Shown in pieces: positions 5,836 through 9,053 of a DNA stretch of 9,053 nt. The notes beneath the pieces are model-generated. The model ran no database searches, was not told the origin of the DNA, and saw nothing but the letters and a program-made list of their open reading frames with translations. The stretch lies in the NCBI GenBank assembly GCA_900539765.1, contig UQDF01000070.1:1-9053 (forward strand), given 5' to 3'. The position numbers and the translations under genes are program-made. Origin of the DNA: an uncultured Porphyromonas sp. GTDB lineage: Bacteria; Bacteroidota; Bacteroidia; Bacteroidales; Porphyromonadaceae. Numbering within the stretch: position 1 is the stretch's first letter; each line of letters opens with the position of its first letter.

Positions 5836-6660
5836 TTAGTCTTCGTTTAGATTGACACGCTTGAAGCCTGTAGCCGTCAGTGTCTTAGATGCCGTGTGCA
5901 GGTAGCCCTGGACATCCATCTTGTTGTCACGTACGAAAGGCTGGTGTAGCAGCGTGCTCTCCTTGTAGAACTTCTGTATAGATCCCTCGACGATGCGCTC
6001 ACAGATAGCCTCAGGCTTGCCACTCTCACGAGCGCGATCCATAGCTACCTTGCGCTCCTCCTCTAGGACATGAGCTGGTACGTCCTTCTCGCAGACTGCG
6101 ACTGGATTCATAGATGCTACCTGCATAGCTATCTCACGAGCCATCTCCTCATCGATAGCCTCGTTGAAAGCAACGATAGCAGCCAGCTTGTTGCCGAAGT
6201 GTATATAGGAAGTGGTGTAAGGAGCCTTGAGATACTCATAGTTGCCCAGCTCCATTTTCTCACCCGTGCTACCGATGCGGTCGGTGATATGCTCAGCGAC
6301 AGCACGACCATCAGCTAGAGGTAGCTGGAGTAGCTCCTCCTTAGAGGCGGGTTGCTCCTTCATAGCAGCGTCTAGAATCTGCTGTGTGAGAGCGATGTGT
6401 CCCTCGTTCTTAGCAACGAAGTCTGTCTCGCACTGGAGTGATACGATGGCTGCAAAGCCCTCGCTGTGTGCTGCTAGGACACAACCCTCAGCCGCCTCAC
6501 GATCAGAACGCTTGGCAGCGACAGCCTTGCCCTTGGCACGTATGATCTCGATAGCCTTCTCAAAGTCTCCGGCCGTCTCGTTGAGTGCATTCTTGCAGTC
6601 AGAGAGACCAGCACCGGTCATCTTACGAAGTTTCTTGATATCTTCAATTGTTACGCTCAT
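5836..6660 (-). CDS. tsf: Translation elongation factor Ts
   Basis: EF-Ts is the guanine-nucleotide exchange factor that restores EF-Tu-GDP to its active GTP form in the cytosol. The 274-residue length is close to the family's usual value (E. coli 283). Residues 1-55 form the UBA-like N-terminal domain with the typical IKKLRKMTGAGLSDCKNAL run (8-26). The EF-Tu-contacting TDFVAKN motif lies at 79-85 (TDFVARN in many species). The core continues through YIHFGNKLAAIVAF, and the C-terminal GFKRVNL closes the second subdomain. ATG 6660 is preceded by A/T-rich DNA without a clear Shine-Dalgarno sequence, as is normal here. It lies 11 nt after rpsB and ends the ribosomal protein cluster, an arrangement conserved across most bacteria. 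Confidence 0.98.
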   Translation of the reverse strand: MSVTIEDIKKLRKMTGAGLSDCKNALNETAGDFEKAIEIIRAKGKAVAAKRSDREAAEGCVLAAHSEGFAAIVSLQCETDFVAKNEGHIALTQQILDAAMKEQPASKEELLQLPLADGRAVAEHITDRIGSTGEKMELGNYEYLKAPYTTSYIHFGNKLAAIVAFNEAIDEEMAREIAMQVASMNPVAVCEKDVPAHVLEEERKVAMDRARESGKPEAICERIVEGSIQKFYKESTLLHQPFVRDNKMDVQGYLHTASKTLTATGFKRVNLNED

Positions 6661-6671
6661 GGTGTATAGTA

Positions 6672-7562
6672 TTATTGTTGGTTAGCTGCTTCCTCATTAG
6701 CTGGAGCAGTCTCTTCAGCCTCTACAGTCTCGGGGGTTGCCTCCTCAGCCTCCTCCTCACGCTCAGCCTCAGCATTAGCGGGGCGGATGCGCTCACGACG
6801 AGCGCCTGTGCGCTGGCGACGTCCTGAGGGAGCTAGCTCAGCAGCTTCCTCAGCCTCCTTCTCAGCCTTGATAGCCTTGTACTCTACCTGCCCCTCGTTG
6901 ATCGCCTGGCACATAGCCGAGATGATCAGCTCGATAGCTTGTGTAGAGTCATCGTTAGCTGGGATGACGTAGTCGACATCCTTGGGGTTAGCATTCGTAT
7001 CGACGATAGCAAATACGGGGATACCTAGACGCTGAGCCTCACGTACAGCGATGTGCTCACGCATGACGTCTACCACGAAGAGTGCGTTAGGCAGACGGTT
7101 CATGTCTCGGATAGAGCCGAGGTTCTTGTCTAGCTTAGCCTGCTGGCGATCGAGCTGTAGGCGCTCACGCTTGGAGAGGTTGTTGTAGGTGCCATCCTCA
7201 CGCATCTTGTCGATTTGCCCCATCTTCTTGACCGCCTTGCGGATCGTGGGGAAGTTGGTGAGCATACCACCTGGCCAACGCTCTGTGACGTAGGGCATTC
7301 CTACGCTCTTAGCGAGCTCAGCTACAGGATCCTTAGCCTGGCGCTTGGTGCCGACGAAGAGGATCTTCTTGCCCGAGCTGGCCATATTCTTGATAATCTC
7401 AGCACACTCGTCGATCTTAGCGATAGTCTTGTGCAGATCGATAATGTGGATGCCGTTACGCTCCATAAAGATGTAGGGAGCCATAGCGGGGTTCCACTTA
7501 CGTGGCATATGGCCAAAGTGTGCTCCAGCCTCTAGTAGCTGGTCAAATGATACTTGTGACAT
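6672..7562 (-). CDS. rpsB: 30S ribosomal protein S2
   Basis: S2 is a small-subunit protein needed to recruit S1 and complete the 30S platform. It has 296 residues, against 241 in E. coli. The conserved core spans 1 to about 230: LLEAGAHFGHMPRKWNP (9-25), NGIHIIDLHKT (36-46), RWPGGMLTNF (95-104) and AIVDTNANPKDVDYVIPAND (185-204). The remaining 65 residues form a low-complexity tail with a basic patch (RRQRTGARRERIRP, 248-261) and then an acidic Glu/Ala-rich stretch ending NQQ. Long charged S2 tails are common in Bacteroidota, so this is not a fusion. The start follows an A-rich leader. A 238-nt gap separates it from rpsI upstream, and tsf follows after 11 nt. Confidence 0.98.
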   Translation of the reverse strand: MSQVSFDQLLEAGAHFGHMPRKWNPAMAPYIFMERNGIHIIDLHKTIAKIDECAEIIKNMASSGKKILFVGTKRQAKDPVAELAKSVGMPYVTERWPGGMLTNFPTIRKAVKKMGQIDKMREDGTYNNLSKRERLQLDRQQAKLDKNLGSIRDMNRLPNALFVVDVMREHIAVREAQRLGIPVFAIVDTNANPKDVDYVIPANDDSTQAIELIISAMCQAINEGQVEYKAIKAEKEAEEAAELAPSGRRQRTGARRERIRPANAEAEREEEAEEATPETVEAEETAPANEEAANQQ

Positions 7563-7800
7563 AGTAGTCTTTGTTTTTTCGTTTACGTTCTTGTGAAATA
7601 AGCAATTGCAGGGTAGGGCTACTGTATAGACTGAAGCTAAAAACCTCTAAGGTCTAATCTCTAACTTCTAAAGTCTAATCTCTAGTATGCCATCGATGCA
7701 ATTTAGATACTAAACGCGAAAGATCGTGCGGGGTGTGCAGTAGCACAGGAAGAACACCATAAGGAGAGGCTCACACTGCGATAGCATACCCCCAGCACCA
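7563..7800 (-). other. Gap between rpsI and rpsB; possible rpsB leader
   Basis: The 238 nt contain no gene and no exact TAnnTTTG box on the - strand. They hold the TTAGAG-family repeat at 7652-7684 and an A-rich segment just before rpsB that would act as the ribosome-loading region. rpsB and tsf may be read through from the rplM promoter or from a promoter I cannot recognise. A short 5-bp hairpin (TGTGC/GCACA, 7734-7747) is present but has no T-run, so no terminator after rpsI is evident. Confidence 0.5.
7652..7684. repeat. Direct repeat GTCTAATCTCTA (TTAGAG family, inverted)
   Basis: GTCTAATCTCTA occurs at 7652-7663 and 7673-7684, a 21-bp period, with AACTTCTAA between. Its reverse complement, TAGAGATTAGAC, matches the TTAGAG/ATTAGA elements at 159-178 and 467-501, so the family occurs in two intergenic regions about 7 kb apart. 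Confidence 0.75.
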
Positions 7801-8187
7801 TCAACGCTTGCTGAACTGGAATTTCTTACGAGCCTTAGGACGTCCTGGCTTCTTACGCTCTACGACACGTGGATCACGCGTTACGAAGCCTGCGGCACGT
7901 AGCGTAGCCTTGTCCTCAGGATTGATCTTGATCAGTGCACGAGCTATGCCGAGACGAGCAGCTTCGCTCTGTCCCTTGAAGCCTCCACCCGTGAGGTTGA
8001 TCATAACGTCATACTTGTCAGCCACCTCTAGCTTGAGGAGAGGTTGCTTTACAATGTACTGAAGTATTGAAGAGGGGAAGTAGTTAGCAATATCCTTCTT
8101 ATTGATCGTTATCTTGCCCGAACCCTCTGTGAGATATACGCGGGCTACTGCAGCCTTACGTCTACCTATAGCATTGATTTGTTCCAT
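7801..8187 (-). CDS. rpsI: 30S ribosomal protein S9
   Basis: S9 is a 30S head protein whose C-terminal tail reaches the P-site tRNA. The 128-residue length matches the family (about 130). Evidence is the N-terminal NAIGRRKAAVARVYL (5-19), the signature GGGFKGQSEAARLGIARAL (67-85) and the strongly conserved tail RDPRVVERKKPGRPKARKK (104-122) ending in FQFSKR. The terminal Lys-Arg is the part that contacts P-site tRNA in the E. coli ribosome. It follows rplM after 14 nt, the pairing seen in nearly all bacteria, and is almost certainly co-transcribed with it. Confidence 0.98.
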   Translation of the reverse strand: MEQINAIGRRKAAVARVYLTEGSGKITINKKDIANYFPSSILQYIVKQPLLKLEVADKYDVMINLTGGGFKGQSEAARLGIARALIKINPEDKATLRAAGFVTRDPRVVERKKPGRPKARKKFQFSKR

Positions 8188-8201
8188 CGTTTACCGCGTA
8201 T

Positions 8202-8657
8202 TTATTTAAGTGTATTGATATCGATCTTACGGGGCTGTACACCCTCCATAGTGTGGTCAGGACCATCGAAGACCCGGACGTGCGTCAGCAGCTCAGCACC
8301 GAGCTTGTTCTTAGGGAGCATACCCTTAAGTACCTTCTCAAAGAGCTTGCGAGAGCTCTTGTTTTGGAAGTCTCTTGGTGAGAAGGCTCTCTGTCCTCCA
8401 GGATAGCCTGAGAAGGTCAGATAGCTAGGTGTGTCCCACTTATTGCCTGTAAGTTCGATCTTGTCGGCATTGATGATGATAACGTTGTCACCACAGTCTG
8501 CATGAGGTGTAAAGCAGGGCTTGTACTTACCACGCAGTATCTTAGCAACAACAGAGCAGAGGCGTCCGAGACGCTGCCCCTCGGCATCTACCACGAGCCA
8601 CTCCTTCTGAGCTGACTCCTTGGTGGCGGATTGTGTTTTATAGCTTAATGTGTTCAC
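8202..8657 (-). CDS. rplM: 50S ribosomal protein L13
   Basis: L13 is an early 23S-rRNA-binding assembly protein. With the GTG start at 8657 the protein has 151 residues, in line with Bacteroidota L13; the E. coli protein has 142. Evidence is NTLSYKT at the N-terminus (typical for the phylum), then EWLVVDAEGQRLGRL (19-33), LRGKYKPCFTPHADCGDNVIIINAD (41-65), SGYPGGQR (83-90) and GMLPKNKLGAELL (112-124). The frame stays open upstream to an ATG at 8729, which would add 24 residues (MIGELGEPAPREI...) with no likeness to L13. The GTG is preferred because family homology begins exactly there. It is the first gene of the rplM-rpsI-rpsB-tsf cluster and has a long leader. Confidence 0.96.
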   Translation of the reverse strand: MNTLSYKTQSATKESAQKEWLVVDAEGQRLGRLCSVVAKILRGKYKPCFTPHADCGDNVIIINADKIELTGNKWDTPSYLTFSGYPGGQRAFSPRDFQNKSSRKLFEKVLKGMLPKNKLGAELLTHVRVFDGPDHTMEGVQPRKIDINTLK

Positions 8658-8907
8658 GCTAATAGTTTGATTGGGATTAATACAAAAGGAGATCTCCCTA
8701 GGCGCAGGCTCCCCGAGCTCCCCGATCATAACGCCTCTACTAGGTGAGAGACTGTCACTTTAGGGCCGTCGTGCGGGATCTGTTCACCTGTCGGTAGGCT
8801 ATCGATGGAGCGTGGACGCACTCCTTATACACCGACACAGATACCAGCCACGACACTCATATGAGGTCAAAAGCTTGCTCTGGTTATCTCGTTTCGATAA
8901 TAATCAG
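8658..8907 (-). promoter_or_regulatory. Long structured 5' leader of the rplM cluster
   Basis: From the predicted promoter to the GTG start there are about 250 untranslated nt. By eye, three nested helices can form in the - strand RNA. An outer 6-bp helix pairs 8849-8854 with 8768-8773. A middle 7-bp helix pairs 8831-8837 with 8789-8795. An inner hairpin pairs 8819-8824 with 8807-8812 around a 6-nt loop. Palindromes CTCATATGAG (8856-8865) and GGAGATCTCC (8688-8697) lie either side. Ribosomal protein operons are often controlled by their own product binding such leaders, and L13 does this for rplM-rpsI in E. coli. Whether that happens here is an inference. Confidence 0.45.
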
Positions 8908-8912
8908 CACCG

Positions 8913-8942
8913 CAAAGGTACAACTATTTTGCAAACTGGCAA
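8913..8942 (-). promoter_or_regulatory. Bacteroidota-type promoter of the rplM cluster
   Basis: On the - strand, TTG (8940-8942) is followed after 19 nt by TACCTTTG (8913-8920). This fits the Bacteroidota promoter TTTG-N19-21-TAnnTTTG, with an exact -7 box. Transcription would start near 8906-8908, about 250 nt before rplM. This is the clearest promoter in the window. Confidence 0.75.
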
Positions 8943-8964
8943 TAAACTCCTTGCTTTTGCCAGT
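8935..8964. promoter_or_regulatory. Inverted repeat over the -33 element of the rplM promoter
   Basis: ACTGGCAA (8935-8942) and TTGCCAGT (8957-8964) form a perfect 8-bp inverted repeat with a 14-nt spacer. The promoter-proximal arm contains the -33 TTG, and the other arm lies about two helical turns further upstream. This is the layout of a possible operator. No regulator is known from the window. Confidence 0.4.
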
Positions 8965-9053
8965 CTCAACGAGTAACGATTTGCATCTAGTCACCGACCT
9001 GTCCTCTCCTGAAATAGTACACAGTTGGGAAGCCAACCCCAACAACTATGAAA

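Noticed and set aside
6242..6685. 147-codon + strand open frame opposite tsf
   Set aside because: It is antisense to the conserved EF-Ts gene, with a Ser/Ala-rich product typical of a shadow frame.
8658..8729. In-frame N-terminal extension of L13 from ATG 8729
   Set aside because: The 24 extra residues are unlike L13, whose family homology begins at GTG 8657. The segment is better read as leader.
9048..9053. ATG AAA at the right edge as the start of a divergent + strand gene
   Set aside because: Only two codons are visible, and no good TAnnTTTG promoter precedes it. It may be real but cannot be supported from this window.

Overview
The window looks like chromosomal core DNA from a Bacteroidota bacterium, most likely order Bacteroidales and possibly a moderately GC-rich Porphyromonas. 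Four things suggest this. The ribosomal cluster has the order rplM-rpsI-rpsB-tsf. Both recognisable promoters carry the Bacteroidota -7 box TAnnTTTG rather than TATAAT. Gene starts lack strong Shine-Dalgarno sequences and are often preceded by A-rich DNA. The intergenic DNA carries short dispersed repeats of the kind seen in that group. The genus is an inference.

Layout: 1-657 is non-coding and repeat-rich. It holds a perfect GC hairpin, an eight-unit array with a period near 22 bp built on the palindrome CCACGTGG, TTAGAG-type tandem repeats, a -7 box and a 5'-UTR hairpin. From 658 to 5691 four closely spaced + strand genes follow, with gaps of 22, 14 and 18 nt: transketolase, a TPR protein, a ribonuclease HI with an N-terminal hybrid-binding domain, and an ATP-grasp-like protein of unknown substrate. 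They are probably one operon. A hairpin terminator at 5748-5782 separates them from a convergent - strand cluster. Read 5' to 3' on that strand, the cluster is rplM (GTG start), rpsI, a 238-nt gap with repeats, rpsB and tsf. Its promoter is at 8913-8942 and leaves a leader of about 250 nt before rplM. By eye the leader can form three nested helices.

Function: the - strand cluster supplies ribosomal proteins L13, S9 and S2 and elongation factor Ts. The + strand cluster combines non-oxidative pentose phosphate metabolism, RNA-DNA hybrid removal, a scaffold-type protein and an orphan ligase-like enzyme. No obvious pathway links these four, so co-transcription may be organisational.

I see no mobile element, CRISPR array, tRNA or rRNA. 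No new multi-gene system is evident. The best candidates for undescribed biology are the 22-bp palindromic array upstream of transketolase, the structured leader of the rplM cluster with an inverted repeat over its promoter, and the ATP-grasp orphan.
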